Of a DNA stretch of 64,000 nucleotides, positions 13,621-55,080 are shown piece after piece. The notes under the pieces are model-generated. The model was not told where the DNA came from, ran no database searches, and was given only the letters and a program-made list of their open reading frames with translations. Origin of the DNA: Eutrigla gurnardus. Lineage: Eukaryota; Chordata; Actinopteri; Perciformes; Triglidae. The stretch's first letter is position 1. Each line of letters opens with the position of its first letter. Both the position numbers and the translations under genes were made by a program. Location: assembly GCA_963514095.1 (NCBI GenBank), contig OY741285.1, positions 16,670,820-16,734,819 on the forward strand. The letters run 5' to 3'.

Positions 13621-13735
13621 GCAGGAGTAGCGCAGCAGGCTAAGTGCTGTTTTCACAGCCAGATTTATGTTGCTGCTCGGAATCGAAACGGCAACTTTGC
13701 GGTCAGAAGCCAGCTGCTCACGGCGTTCACACGAC
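13621..13735 (+). mobile_element. possible degenerate tRNA-derived SINE head
   Basis: The 12-mer at 13628-13639 (TAGCGCAGCAGG) fits the RNA polymerase III A-box consensus. A degraded B-box-like segment (GGAATCGAAAC) lies at 13679-13689. The spacing suits a tRNA-derived SINE. No clear tail or target-site duplication was recognised, so this may be an old fragment or a coincidence. Confidence 0.3.
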
Positions 13736-14432
13736 GCTGCGTAGACCACGATCGGCCTTCGTGCGTGTTTCCGATATATGCGTATAGCAGCAGTGACTGG
13801 TGGTGTTTTTATATAAGAACGAGCTTTGATGGGTCAACAGGAAGTGCATGGATCAACCCTGCAGCACACATCCAGCCGGGCCACGCCCTGGAAACTAGCG
13901 GTCTTATTTATATGTACTTGCTCTGCTAATTGTGTCAGCAGCACAGCTAGCAAACCACTGAATTGTCTCCGCTCTCATCAACTTCATTGCCTGGAAACAT
14001 AATTCAGTGCACCGTGTCTTTTAATAATACTTTTTGTTGCTATCACTCGCCCTTGACCGTAACGATTTCTTCCCGGTGTAGAACTACATTTCACACTGGC
14101 CTGCTTTGTACTGAAGAATTCACCCACCTCCTTTTCTTTTCCCCTCTCTCCTCACTTTCTGAAGAACAGAGGGACATCGATCTCTCTGGCCTGGAACAGA
14201 GGAGAAAGCGAGCAAGTCATTTTTAATTAATGCTGAGCTTCTCCGGGCATCATCGTGCGTTCACTAGCTATTCTTTTGATACTTTTTCAAGGCTTTATTT
14301 CAGAGCGTGCAATTAAAGGTGAACCTTTTTTTCCTTGAGGGAGAATGCCAGTTTTTGCAGGCCCAATTAAAATTTGGAAGCTGCACCGAAAAGGGAAGAA
14401 AATCAAGATGCATGTGGCCGAGACATGTGAGC

Positions 14433-14436
<4 letters not shown>

Positions 14437-14463
<27 letters not shown>
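14437..14463. repeat. (GT)n microsatellite
   Basis: A pure GT run. Confidence 0.95.
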
Positions 14464-14655
14464 CTTTAAAGAGGATATGTTATCATATAAAAACATGTAT
14501 AAAAAACATCTGACAAGCAGGTAATTTATTTTCACAGTGAATGTCAAACTTTTCAAGTCAACAGCATTAGTGTGATTTATGATCAGTGGTTGAAACGTCA
14601 GAAACGCTGAATCTGCGATTCACTACAAGTGTCAATATCCTTCTGTGTCTATACC

Positions 14656-14658
<3 letters not shown>

Positions 14659-14747
<89 letters not shown>

Positions 14748-14757
14748 TGTGTGTGTT
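14659..14757. repeat. (GT)n microsatellite
   Basis: A GT run of about 99 bp, pure except for TT interruptions near its right end. Confidence 0.97.
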
Positions 14758-16124
14758 TCTTCAAGTTGATACAAGCAATTTCTTCAAGTCGTGACAGATC
14801 AGCCCCTAAATCTTCCCCTGTTACCTGTGTAGCTGTTTATCAGTGCGTATGTTGCCCGTTGAGTTGCCGAGCTGTCTGCTTCTTCTCCCATGTAATGGAA
14901 CTGTAGTCGACAGCGGCGCCTCTTTCCAGAAACCATGACCCAGTTTCTGGAGATAATCCACAGACCTCGTTGGGATCAGTTTCACGTAGGAACTATCCTC
15001 TTTCTACTGAATTACACCATCACGAAGCGGAAAGCGGCTGTTTGCTTCCACTCAAGGATGGATCCCAACTCTCTCCCCTGATTGGTCTTTGTGTCAAACT
15101 GCCATTACTGCTCCAGAGGTGTGCTGTTTCTTTAGTGTGTACTGCTAGCTAATTAGCCTATCTTCTTCTTCTTTAGAAAGAAAATAGTTCCGACATGAAA
15201 CTGAAAAAGGGTCATTTCTGGGAAGAGACGGCGGTTTTCTATTATGTTGGACGGAAGGTGGACATCTCTCCATCATCTCTGTATAGATAAGGAGCACTAA
15301 AAGAGAAGAGGAAAATCTGTATTTTCATTTATGTTGTGTGAGTGATGCCTGCGATGTGACGGCGTTCTCCAGCCAGAATCTCTGGCGTCTGAATCCACGT
15401 TAATGAACGGGTTCTCCGTCCCCCCGTCATCTCTGCTGCCGTTGGAAGGTTACCCCAAACACATTCCACGACCGCCGTTCATCACCTACTTAAAATGTAG
15501 GACTCACATGTTATTTCACATGATTTGTTTGCTGATACAATCACAACGTGATCTGCCGCACATTCACATCTCATTGCTCGCTGACGTGCACGGACCATAA
15601 ATGGTTGTGTAACGAATCCCCAGCTGATCCGAGACGTGTATGATCCCAGGCATTTCTCCCTGTATGTACCTTTGTGCTCAAAACCAGCTGAACGCCCTAA
15701 ATCTGCCTCCTCGACACGCCCAGCTCTCTTCCTGTTATTCGTCTTCTCGCTCCGATAAGTGGGTTTATTTTGTCTCCGTTCCAGCGGTGACCTAAATCAA
15801 GCCTTTACCTTTCGTCAACTTTACCTCGGTGCCCTCCTCCACAAAAATACCCTATATATGATCTCAATCTCACTTTATCTCCTTCTTTCTCGCTCTCCCC
15901 CTCCTTATCTCCCCCGTCTTTCTCACTGTCTCTCAACTCAAGTATGCTATGTACTCTTTTTCATCCCCCAGACCACTTGACAAACTGTATTTTCATGGCC
16001 TGACCTTGGCTATATGGGATATTAATACAAGCATAACTTCCTGGGTGGGGGCAAAGGCGAACGAGTACATACAAGGACACAGTAGTTAGGAGGGCAACTA
16101 CTGTATATATATGGCCTTGGAGGA

Positions 16125-16148
16125 GAGGGGGGGGGGGGGGGGGGGGGG
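16125..16148. repeat. poly-G tract
   Basis: An uninterrupted G run of more than 20 bases after a purine-rich lead-in. Its true length is uncertain because homopolymers are error-prone. Confidence 0.9.
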
Positions 16149-17171
16149 TTCTTACAGAGATTTATCACGCTTTTCAGGAAATACCTCGAGGCAGGGTTAC
16201 ATGTGTAGTGGAAGCTAGTTAGCCTAGCTGGGAGTGTGGATTACACACTTTAAAGCACGTCCTCCTGAATGTTCAGTGTTTAAAGGAACAGCACAGAAGC
16301 AGCTTATAGAAAAGCAAAACGCAACGCCATCATGTGCTCCAGTCAATAGTGCACCAGTTGACAGCCCGGCCCCTCGGAGGTCAGCACACTGGACTCATGG
16401 GAAAAGACCACTTAGAGGCTGGAAGCTTGGATGCTGTTGTTTCCACAAATACCTCCAGAACAGTTTGAATCCATCTTTTAAAAAGAAAAATGTTCAAACC
16501 AGCTACAGTCTGTAAACTGGGGATATTTCAGTCGGACTGTTAATCTAGAAATGTAGTCAGCAACTGAGCCTGTTGTGAATGCACAACCCTGGTTTTACAC
16601 ATTTGTTCATTTATTTGCTGGTACTTCAGAGTTTTTAATAGGAAGCTCCAGAGCGGGTCAGTCTGGAGGGTCAACCAGCTGTTGGTTCTCTAGTTATTTG
16701 ATTCATTCATTAAAAATGTCTTTTTATGTATCTGCTTTTTATTGTGACTGATTGATCCAACTGTGGGTCGTCTCTCACCCCTTGTGGGCTTGATCCCTGA
16801 AACCCCCAGGAGGGGGCTGGTTGATGAGGGACTGACAGTCGTTTTTACTGGTACTCAAACAAATAGGCCCCCTCTTCTCATCAGTCCTCTCGGCCCCCAG
16901 TGTGATAAACAACTAATTGTTTGTGCTCCGAGCGCAAACAACAGCAGCGAGGCTAGTGCCACTCGTGGCAACAGTTGGTGTGATAGAGAGGAGGCCTCTG
17001 ATAAAGCACACTCCATTAGTGCGACGCCTCCGGGGCTTATGTCATCATTACTGTCCGACTTATCATCGCTCCACAGATAGTCCTGCCGGGGGTCACGGTG
17101 TGGCAGTCTGCTGGGTCTGACCTTTTTCATGACAAAGACTGAAGTGTTACCGCTTGGTTTGTTTGTGTGGA

Positions 17172-17173
<2 letters not shown>

Positions 17174-17203
<30 letters not shown>
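17174..17203. repeat. (GT)n microsatellite
   Basis: A pure GT run. Confidence 0.94.
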
Positions 17204-17206
<3 letters not shown>

Positions 17207-18179
17207 TTTTAGAGCAAATATGGTTCTAGTTTAAGGTTTTCAATAGAACATAATACATGGGTTTAAGGTAGTTGCACGTGTTTGTTTGTGTGAGAGGTAA
17301 TTAGCTGATGTAAATGTACACTTTGCTTTTATTTTGAACTCTTTTATTTTTCCTAATATAATGCGGCTCTTTATCTCATGGCTGAAAAGGTGTTTAACAA
17401 TGGTTAGAGGGAGTCCACCCTCCACATCATGCTCTCGTATCACGTCATAAATCTTCAGCCACATCCTTAATGTCTCTGCGTCTGGCAGAGGTAGCTGTGT
17501 TTCTTATCTCAACCTCTCGATGAGTCATAAATAAATGTGTCCTGGCATTTACAGGTCTTATTCCAAGCTTTGACGCCGCGAAGGTTGCAGCACTTCATAA
17601 AACGTACAATGTGCTATTTAAATCAGTGGCGTTGTGCTTGTTGTTTCAGTGATTTTGCGACGACACAGAATGTGTTTATTCAACAGACTCTAGAAGACGG
17701 AGGTTAGGTTGTAAGTCAGTGAATTCAAATCACTGCTGCTATGAAAAAATGAACCCATTATTTTGTTTTTCAGTTCCATTTCAATATCTCAGATACACAT
17801 GCACTTTCCTATAATCTACCTGACAATATGAGATATATAACTGTTGAGTTTTATTTAAAGTAATATTATTTTCTGAGCCTCTGAGCGTCACACAGAAGGT
17901 TTGGAGGGTTGTGAATCAGTGGCCTTCTTCTATTTATGCAAATCCAAAACAACTTCCTTTTCCTGCACAGAAAGGTTGTTTTGAATATGTATGTAATCTC
18001 TCTATTAGCAGTGAAAGCAATAATCATATCAGTCCTGTCTAAGGACATTCTCATGTCCTGTATCCCACTGTTCCGGATTAGAAAGGCATTGAACCAGGGA
18101 TTAGCGGTGGGGAGAGAATAAAGCCTTCCTTTGACAACAAAGGAGGGAGGCAGGGGCTCATGGATCAGGACCCTCTGAA

Positions 18180-18187
18180 CACACACA

Positions 18188-18233
<46 letters not shown>
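18180..18233. repeat. (CA)n microsatellite
   Basis: A CA run with one AA interruption near its left end. Confidence 0.96.
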
Positions 18234-18235
<2 letters not shown>

Positions 18236-18925
18236 CTTTCTCACAGATCAGCTGCTCATCCTAAAGCTACTTAACCTTTTCGTGGGAGGTGACATTCCAT
18301 AAGAACATTTCCAGGAATTATTCAGTTGTAGCCGCAGCGGTTGGAGGTGATGTAGTTCCCCTCTGACCTCCGGGCCACCGTATCCAGTTTGAGCCTGGTG
18401 TGTGACTCCGAGGAATCCCCCCTGCTGCCGAGGGCGGACACGTGGACGTGTTTTCTGTTTCTGACCCACTTGTCTAAATCCGGACATGTAATGCTGTGTT
18501 GCCAGTCATATTTGGAGACACTAGTTGGACTTATTTGGTTCGGGTTTTTTAAATTCAAAGATCTTCACCTGAACTTTGAAAATGCAATTATAAATATGTA
18601 TTAATATTACAGTGCTGAAACATAAATATTGTATTGTAATTGAAGAGAAATAGTCTGATGCATCATGCAAAGATGAGATGAAATGAACATTTTAGGGGAA
18701 ATGTTGCAATTCATGTCAAACCCAAAGAGATGTTTTGTTGACTAAACTTTTCTCAGTTACACATTTCATTGTGAGAAATCCCCATCATTTCCTCTGAGCA
18801 GTGTCTTGTTTTGTCAGCACAATGGTCAGATTTCTTATTTTGTTTTGCATAAAAACGACCTACAACAATCCAATAGGTTTCAGCTCTGTGGAATCTCACT
18901 GTGTCCGACTCCTTTGTGCTTCCAG

Positions 18926-19222
18926 ATTGGACCTCACTCCACCCTCCGCATCCCTGAGACCGACATCCACCAACCCCGACCCACGCAGGCCCCCAGCCGG
19001 AGTAGTGACCTCTCCGACATCCTCCAGATCTTACCGTTTCGCACCGAGCCACGCCCCACCTGGTGACTCCCCCTCCTGTACTCCCCAAAAAGAAACCCCA
19101 GGGACGGGACCCTGTCATGTCTCACTGACGCACCCCTCCCGACCAGCGAATGACAAGTGTGCATCCGAGGGTGGGGCTTGCCTCAGTCTCTCATGATTGG
19201 CTGCTGGATGGAATTAAGGTGA
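18926..19222 (+). other. probable 5' leader part of the start-codon exon of thyroid hormone receptor alpha
   Basis: A pyrimidine-rich stretch ends in ...ctttgtgcttccag at 18925, a good splice acceptor. The following 297 bp are C-rich, unlike the AT-rich surroundings, and run into the receptor start codon. A second possible acceptor (cctcag) lies at 19181-19186, so the exon could be much shorter. Three upstream ORFs are present: 19117-19128 (3 codons), 19150-19254 (34 codons, out of frame and overlapping the receptor start) and 19193-19222 (9 codons, stop directly before the receptor ATG). The exon limit is inferred and a cDNA would fix it. Confidence 0.5.
19193..19222 (+). promoter_or_regulatory. 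upstream ORF ending on the receptor start codon
   Basis: ATG at 19193 opens a nine-codon frame whose TGA (19220-19222) abuts the receptor ATG at 19223. The same TGA is the in-frame stop upstream of the receptor start, so it also fixes that start as the first possible one in frame. Sequence context at the -3 position is a pyrimidine for both ATGs, so both are weak by the Kozak rule. Such short upstream ORFs commonly limit translation of the main frame. This acts only if the segment is transcribed into mature mRNA, which is likely but unproven. Confidence 0.45.
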
Positions 19223-47770
<28,548 letters not shown>

Positions 47771-48688
47771 CACACAGTTGCCGCCAAATGCGAAGGGAAG
47801 AGGAAGCTGGGGCAAACTGGGAGATGGGAAGAGCCATCGTTTTTTATCGGGGTAGGAAGGAGGGAGCGTCCTCGTTCACAGTATGTGGTTTTCAAACAAA
47901 CTGGAACCAACAATAACAGAAACAACACACCAGCAACAGGAGAGTCAAGCAAACTGAGGATTTCGTTGTTTTTTTTGAAACACCATCTCCTCCCCCTCGT
48001 TCTCCTCCTTTTAACCCTGTTTGAAAATCCGTGTGGGGGCCCTTCTGTCTGAGCACGATGTCTTATCTAGTGAGTGTTGTAGCCATTTGCCAAGACACCG
48101 CCACACACACAACACAACACACAAACACACAGCCACGGCCTATTCCACCTCAGTTCTTCAGAGCAGCGCTCTTTGCAGGGGTCCGTCCCCCCTCTGGTTC
48201 TTTGTTGTTTTTGTAGTGGTCACAGATTTACACGCCTGTTTTGAAGCCCATGTTTTCCAGCCTCCACGCTGGCCAGCACCTCTCAGTATTACAGTCTGAA
48301 CACGTGTCGAGGCGGTTATTCAGACGATATGGACATCGGTGACATGTCATTGCTCACACTCACACAATCAGCAACAACACTGCACGGGGAGTCTTTCAGC
48401 AGATGCTTTAAGCGTTGCTTTTGGTGTATAAAGGCTGCGGTAAAGCAGAGCTACCAGACCTGGCTTTCTTTTTTTAATCAGTTCCTCAACTCAATCTGAG
48501 CCGTTAACAGCTGTTTGTTTTTTTGGAGCTTCTTGAGAGCTTCTCTTCAGATCCCACTGAAACCGGTGCTATATTTATATAAGGCTACTCCAGTTCTATG
48601 AAACTGTGTGATCTACCTTTGAGAAAGAAAAATGTGCAGAACATGGCTCCATATCTACCTTCATTTTTGTCATTGGACCGGCTCCTGT

Positions 48689-48689
<1 letters not shown>

Positions 48690-48731
<42 letters not shown>
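48690..48731. repeat. (CA)n microsatellite
   Basis: A pure CA run in the probable 3' UTR. Confidence 0.96.
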
Positions 48732-48734
<3 letters not shown>

Positions 48735-48973
48735 CAGACTTGCCTTGTCATTGCCTGTGCTACGTGTGCCAGCAGCCTACCATCTTTTTTAATGACAATT
48801 AAGCCCTTCTCTCTCCAGGGAGTTACTGCATTGAAAGGAAGATGGGGGGAGGGGGGGGGGGAGCAGAGGGAGAGAGAGGAAACGAGATTTAATGGCTATA
48901 GAGTCGGAATAAATCTCCCACACGGAGCCTCCAAGGAGGTTTACGATAGCAGCAGCGAGACGGCAAAGCTCAT

Positions 48974-48975
<2 letters not shown>

Positions 48976-49026
<51 letters not shown>
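48976..49026. repeat. (CA)n microsatellite
   Basis: A pure CA run in the probable 3' UTR. Confidence 0.96.
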
Positions 49027-49031
<5 letters not shown>

Positions 49032-50317
49032 CTTTCTCTCACACACAAACATGAAAACACACAACATCACCTCAGAGTAACGTGAATGCCTCATTTTACT
49101 GTATGCACTGCGCGGCAGTGTCGATACACAGCCCTAACCTGCAGGGTTTGTACAGAGTCCCCTCCTCACGGACTCAGCTCAGTGTGGCCCCGCCAGGCTT
49201 CCATACACATTTGCCTTTTTTTTTGTCTTTTAGTTGTTTTGTTTTTTTTACCATGGGCGTCACTGAGAGCAGGCAAATGCCAAGAAGGCTACCATTTACC
49301 TCAAAAGTGGACACACACACACACACACCCCCAGGCTGGGGCAGCGACACTGCCCCTGTGGTGTCAGGCACTACCTCACCTCTGTGGACACGGGGCAGCT
49401 GCCCACCGCCGACACACACACACACACACACCGTTCAAGTGGGCGCATGTTAACACGCAAAAAAAACATGCAGAATATTTACGTAGTTGCACACTTGAAG
49501 TCATGTAACGATGAAACACTCGCGTACACACACGCACACACACCCTCAGTGCTATTGGTTAAAATGAAATACCATTGAAGACAGGAGGGCCATCCCCCAC
49601 CCCCACCCCCCCGGAAAGGTTTTACCCACTCCAGGGAATGGTACCCATCACATTCGGGTTAGCTCTTTTTTGTTATGCGGGACCAAGTGGCGTCTTTTTT
49701 GAAAATTTGGATTCGTCCCTCCGTTTCTGTGAAAAACAGAAACCGACTCACAGAAGCAACGATGGACAGTGTAAACGTGCAGCACAGCTGACGGCCGGGA
49801 GGCGAGAGGATAGACGACCCCGAACCAAACCCCTCGGTGGCCACGCCCATTCAATTAGCGTGCAGAGAGAAGCCCTTTCCTTCTGCATGGTGGCGATCTT
49901 CCCCGGTGCGGCCACGATGGCTGCCGGCGGATCTCCACGAACAGCTTGGTTTCGCGCGTGGACTGTTGCATTAGACGTAAATGAAAAGGTGGAAATGAAG
50001 CTTCTCGAAAGGCGACTCGGAATCTCTTTTAGTCTCGTGCACTTTACCCAACGCTCACCAATATAACGGTAATATCTCGCAGCCAACACCTGCGGCAGGT
50101 ATCACGATGTACCAGCCAAAACGACCATTCAAGAATGTTGATTTGATCATGAAAGGCCCAGTGTGTTCATTCCAATTCTGGGGCCAAATCCAACTGGGTT
50201 TACCACTCTTACGAGAAGAGAGAGAGCGAAAGAAAAGAGAGAGACTATGAAAAACCTATTTTATATTCTATGCCAAGCAGTAGGTGGCGCTCGGCACCTG
50301 TACAGGAAGGGTGACAC

Positions 50318-50332
50318 CCCCCCCCCCCCCCC
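50318..50332. repeat. poly-C tract
   Basis: A run of about 14 C in the probable 3' UTR. Confidence 0.9.
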
Positions 50333-51864
50333 AGAGGAGTACCGATGCGTGGCAGGGATCATGGGTAGAGGTCACAGATGGCCACGCCTCCCGCCGCCCC
50401 CCCACCACCGTTATGAACAGCCCCCAGCCAGGCTGGTGGGAGTTTTTGCACTACTGCAGCGGCCCTCCCTTCAGCCCCGTACTCACGTTTAAGCCCATGT
50501 TGGATCGCCCGTTGGTTCCCCACCGAGCTCTCCTCTTCTGGGCCGAGTCTCGGTGCCGGTATGCCGACACGCCGTGAGTTGTGGTGGCTCTGTGTAACAG
50601 AGGCTGCAGTCGCAGTGGGCTCAGTCCCAAACCTGACCTGTTAGTCAGTATTAGACCAACAGCACATGCCCCTCCCCCTTTATCATCCAGAGGTAGAGAG
50701 ATCCTTGCCTAGGAGGGCTGTGTAGCACTTATCCATTCTCATTACATTATTCTCAGTACACAGTACTCATTTACCCATCATCCTCCTGTAGCCCTCCCCC
50801 TCCATAATCACCCCCCCCCCCCCCTCCCCTCCCCGTCCCTCGCTAGCGTACCCCCCAATTTACCCAGAAATCATTGACACCAAACGGGATCCGGGCCTCT
50901 CCCTTGTGAGACAAGGCTGGCCATAACTGCCCCTTTTAGAGTGGCGCCACCGAATGAATGTGATCGGCAAAGCAGCACGACGGGAACGAGAGACTTGAGC
51001 GCGAGATTGTGAGGATGTCAGAGAAGAAGAAGAGAGAAAAAAAGCGTGGGACAGGAAAAGGAGAAAAAAAAGCCGAGGGCCTCGACCCTCACTGCCATCT
51101 TTGACGTGAGTGAGAGGGGGCGACGCGGCCGGTTGTAGAGACGATGCTAACGGACACGGGAGGAAGGGGAGGCGGCGGCGTAGGAACGCGTCTCCCCTTC
51201 CATTCCCAACGACAACCGCCCGCGAGCCCCTCCTCCCATGCCAGCTGACAACCCCAAATGTCCCCCTTCAGCTCCCTCCAAAAGGATATAACCTCCAAGC
51301 TTCACACGGAGAGGATCGGAACGAGATCCTCGTTCCAGAGATGCAGGTTTGGAGTTCCAACACGTCTTTGTAAAAGAACTGAAAAGAGAAAGAAGAAGAA
51401 AAAAAACAACCTATTGATGTCCTTTGTTCTTGTGAGCTGACTGGGTCTGTGTGTGACAGTCGGGGTTATAATGCTGCTTTACCTTCTGAGTCTGATTTAG
51501 ATTAAGAAAAAAAGATATATGAAATGATTATAAATCTACGAAACAAAATGAAAAGAGATGACTTTAAAAAAAAGACTCCTGAACAAAATTATTGGAGATT
51601 TTTTTTCTTCATTTTATCATTGTTTTCTTATTTTTCTGTTTTTTGACGCTTAAACTGCTCTGTGTAAAAAAAAGAAAAAAAGGAAGAAAAAAACAGCTGT
51701 AGTCACTTTTTGACCATGCGTGCAGTGTAACATAGAAACGATTTCACTTCTTTTTCACATCTATACTTTGTGTTGATAAGCCAACTGATCTGTTTGTCTG
51801 TGTGTCTGTCCAGTTGTCCGTCCCCTTTTATCAGGAGGAATTTACAACCAACAAAACAGGAATT

Positions 51865-51869
<5 letters not shown>

Positions 51870-51927
<58 letters not shown>
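51870..51927. repeat. (TA)n microsatellite
   Basis: A pure AT/TA run in an A/T-rich stretch. Confidence 0.96.
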
Positions 51928-51930
<3 letters not shown>

Positions 51931-52971
51931 TATGTATTTTGTTTCTTCTTTTTTTATGAAATACAACTTTTGAGAAAAAAAAACACAAACAGGAAAAATA
52001 ATGCAACAGAAACTGAAAATATATATAAAAAAAAAAAACTAAAAAAAAAACTGAAACAATCTTGTCATACCTCACACAACACAAAACTCAAAGGAACTTG
52101 GGAGGAGTCATATTTTGCAGGCACATGTGATCGTTCAGAGATGCATATATAGAGTTAAAAAATGTATATGTTAAGATAATATGTGCTTGTGTGTACGCAT
52201 CAGTAGAAGTTACAAAAGGACTCTTCCCTCAAGCTTCTGTGCTCTTATTTGGTTGCGAGACGTCTAGATGGCCATCTGCTAACGTGAGCGCGTCTCCAGC
52301 TTAAAGGCACAGTCTGTAGACTAAACTCAAAATGTGAATGGCCCAGAGACTGAGGGATCGGGACTTTTGTAATGGCTGAGAGTTTTATGGTATTGAATGT
52401 AGCTGACAGGAGGGGGGCTGGACCTGAGCCCGGCACCCACAACCCAAACTTCCACGCACCAGCAGAAAAGATAGTGGTGTCACATAGACGTTACAGACAA
52501 AACTACAAAACTGAGAATATATATATTGCCCGTCTGCAAGGTGCAATACTATGTTGTGTATTTTTATATGTTTTCTGTTTTGATTTTTGATTTTACGTAT
52601 TTCTTTTATTTTTCTTTTATTTTTTTTTATTTTTTTTTTGGCCATAACCAAGGATGTAAATACAAAAAAAAAACATACAACACTCGAGATTTATTGCAAC
52701 AAAAGTAAATTTTAACCTCTCCATCCCGCCTCCCATGTAAGAGGGGGAGAAAGGAAAAACAAAAAACAAAAACGACAAAAAAAAGCAAAGTAATGTGTAA
52801 TGCTTCGTACATTTGTATGTGTGCACTCTCTCACATGTGCATGCTGATCCATATTCAGAAGTGCCCCGTGACATTAATCATGAACCCTGTGCCTCCTGTT
52901 GTTTGCAAAGAGATAGTCGTACCCCTCATATTCTCACAACGACATCACACGCTACACATGAATGCCTATCG

Positions 52972-52973
<2 letters not shown>

Positions 52974-53003
<30 letters not shown>
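52974..53003. repeat. (GT)n microsatellite
   Basis: A pure GT run. Confidence 0.94.
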
Positions 53004-53004
<1 letters not shown>

Positions 53005-53866
53005 CACCAGTCAGATTCGATCCTTCCAAACTGTCGATGTGAGTGTTACCCAGCAGCCACGGCAGCTAAAGGTCAGGAGGGCAGAGAAGGTGTTTTTTAG
53101 TTGGAGTAAAGTGGGAGGAGGGAGTTGGAACAGAAGTTAAGCAGGTTCATTATTCGCCGTGAACGTTTCGGCTAACGTGGCTGCCAAAAAATAACACCCA
53201 CATCGGAGTTGGAAAAAAGGGCAAAATGGATTCCCCCCCATTTGTCTGCCGCCCCCGTTTGCCTCCCAGAAGCCAGCCTCGAAATCCTCTCAGCAAAAAA
53301 ACACAAGCTAGTCGTAAACCTGGACCGGTTTTCAATGAGGACTGGTCCAGGTCCCATTCACTCCTTCATGTGTCTTGCATGCAGATCCAGATTTAAGACA
53401 CTAAGGCTCGGCCCGGATCATGTTGATCTCTGCTCCCAAAAACAACCACCGGCAGCTTCTTCCTCTAGATGACTTTCTGACATTTGAAGGTTTATTAATT
53501 TTTAACATCTGGCACCAAACCACCTCCCGATCTGGTTTGAGAAATCCTTCTGGGCCTGTCACGTCACCCGAGGTCCGACAGCGACCTGATCTGTCGAAGA
53601 CACATGAAGTGAAATGTAAACAGAGGCTTTGAACTGAACTGGTTTTGGGTCTGTTAAAGCAGAGGAGGAATTCTGGTCTGTGATGATACCCCTTAAGTTA
53701 GACCACAACAGGCATCGTGAGGGGTTTCCAGGCTGGCTCTGCAGGGGCCTCCGAGCCTTCCCGTCCATACATATTGATGATCCTGGTTTATTCTCACATG
53801 TTGACACATTGGACAAGGGTTGAGATTGTCTGTGCTGTTTTTTTGTTTTCATGGTTGTGTTTGGTC

Positions 53867-53884
53867 CCCCCCCCCCCCCCCCCC
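53867..53884. repeat. poly-C tract
   Basis: A run of about 18 C; its length is uncertain because homopolymers are error-prone. Confidence 0.9.
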
Positions 53885-55074
53885 TCCTCCCCTCCCATGC
53901 CAAATGTAGAGTTTGTAAAGACATGCAAATAGCAAGATGTCTATGCAATTTCCCTCCTGCTCTCCTCCGAAAGACAAGCTCAGCGCAACACCGACGAGCC
54001 GGTCTTGCTTGTGAAATCAAATTCGGCCTGGCTTGATATTCCAGAGGTTCTTTAAGTGACCCCAGACCCTCGTTATTTTGTGTAGGGGGGGCGGGGGCGG
54101 GACTGTGAGCTGGCCTTGGACCAGCTGCCACGGCGGCTGGTCCTCGATGACTCCTCGCGAGCAGTTCCGGGTCTCGGAGAGCAAAGTAGGAGGGGTACCG
54201 GGATGTTGTGGAGAATATGGATTCTACGAGATGTGCTGTTGTTTTGTAAACTGCTCAGAAAGTGGCGTGTGTGTGTGTGTATATGTGTCGTCTGGAAGCG
54301 TTGGTGTGTCCACTCGATGCCGATGCTCTCATCGTTAGGCGGCTTTCCATCGTTCAGACCACAAATTCCAGGATTGAGACGAGCCCCCTGAAATTCAATC
54401 CCATCCTGTGACGTGTGTGTGAAGCTTTAATGTTTTTCTATCCTGCGACGAGTTAATGTAATAATAATAGTCTACGAGTATTCTGGGTTGTGGATGTTCT
54501 CCAGCGGGACGCGTGTAGAACGAGTTTACCCGACAGATCTACGTCGCCCTCGCTGAGACGAACATCCACGACCTGCTGACCCCCAGTTGAACTTGAGCAC
54601 TTAACTAAAAATGCACTTTGAATGGCCCAAACAACCACCAAGTGGAAGATCCATTGGTGGTAGTAATTGCGACAAAATATGAATAAAAAAAAGAAATGTA
54701 AATTGTACCCAAATGCCTTTTGCACCATTGATGTTTTTTTCTGTTTTGTTAATTTCTAAATTAGAAAGTTTCAGCCTTGAGGCAAAGACACTTAATGACC
54801 AATTATAAAGTTTACAATTATTTTTTTCTATTGAAGTGCAATAAGCGAGCGAGCGAACCTTTTTTTGACGCATATCTCGGCTCTTCAGTTTTTTAATACA
54901 TTTGCGAGAAAAAAATAATCATCTTTTTTTTTAAATGGCGACCGCCAAGTGAGAGCATCGGCTTTCGGAGCCGCTTCGCACGCACACACATGCACACGCA
55001 TGAACACGGCCCACTTTCTGTGACTGGGTAAAGGAAGCTATTGAAGGATTCTCTCAGGTAAAAGAACATTTTCT

Positions 55075-55080
55075 AATAAA
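55075..55080 (+). terminator. candidate polyadenylation signal AATAAA
   Basis: AATAAA is followed within 40 bases by a T-rich stretch (tcttttttttttg). It is 7.3 kb after the stop codon and is one of several possible 3' ends. Confidence 0.25.

Larger units (their letters stand above)
1..18925. other. upstream region, no coding exon recognised
   Basis: This is about 19 kb of sequence 5' of the receptor start codon. I read both strands and found no stretch that looks like a conserved protein. The open frames are short and are mostly products of CA/GT repeats. Vertebrate thra genes have one or more 5' noncoding exons, so some of this region may be intron 1 or promoter, but I cannot place those exons. 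What can be supported is microsatellites, a possible old SINE near 13.6 kb and two nuclear-receptor-like motifs. MED24, the head-to-head neighbour of THRA in mammals, was not seen. Confidence 0.6.

Noticed and set aside
16855..17130. Overlapping ORFs on both strands in non-repetitive, balanced sequence
   Set aside because: Could be conserved noncoding DNA, but nothing in a single sequence shows coding or conservation.
49748..50089. 113-codon minus-strand ORF in the probable 3' UTR
   Set aside because: No homology recognised, no splice or start context; treated as chance.
53559..54131. 190-codon minus-strand ORF
   Set aside because: It has no homology I recognise and crosses a poly-C tract (Gly run); likely chance in GC-richer sequence.
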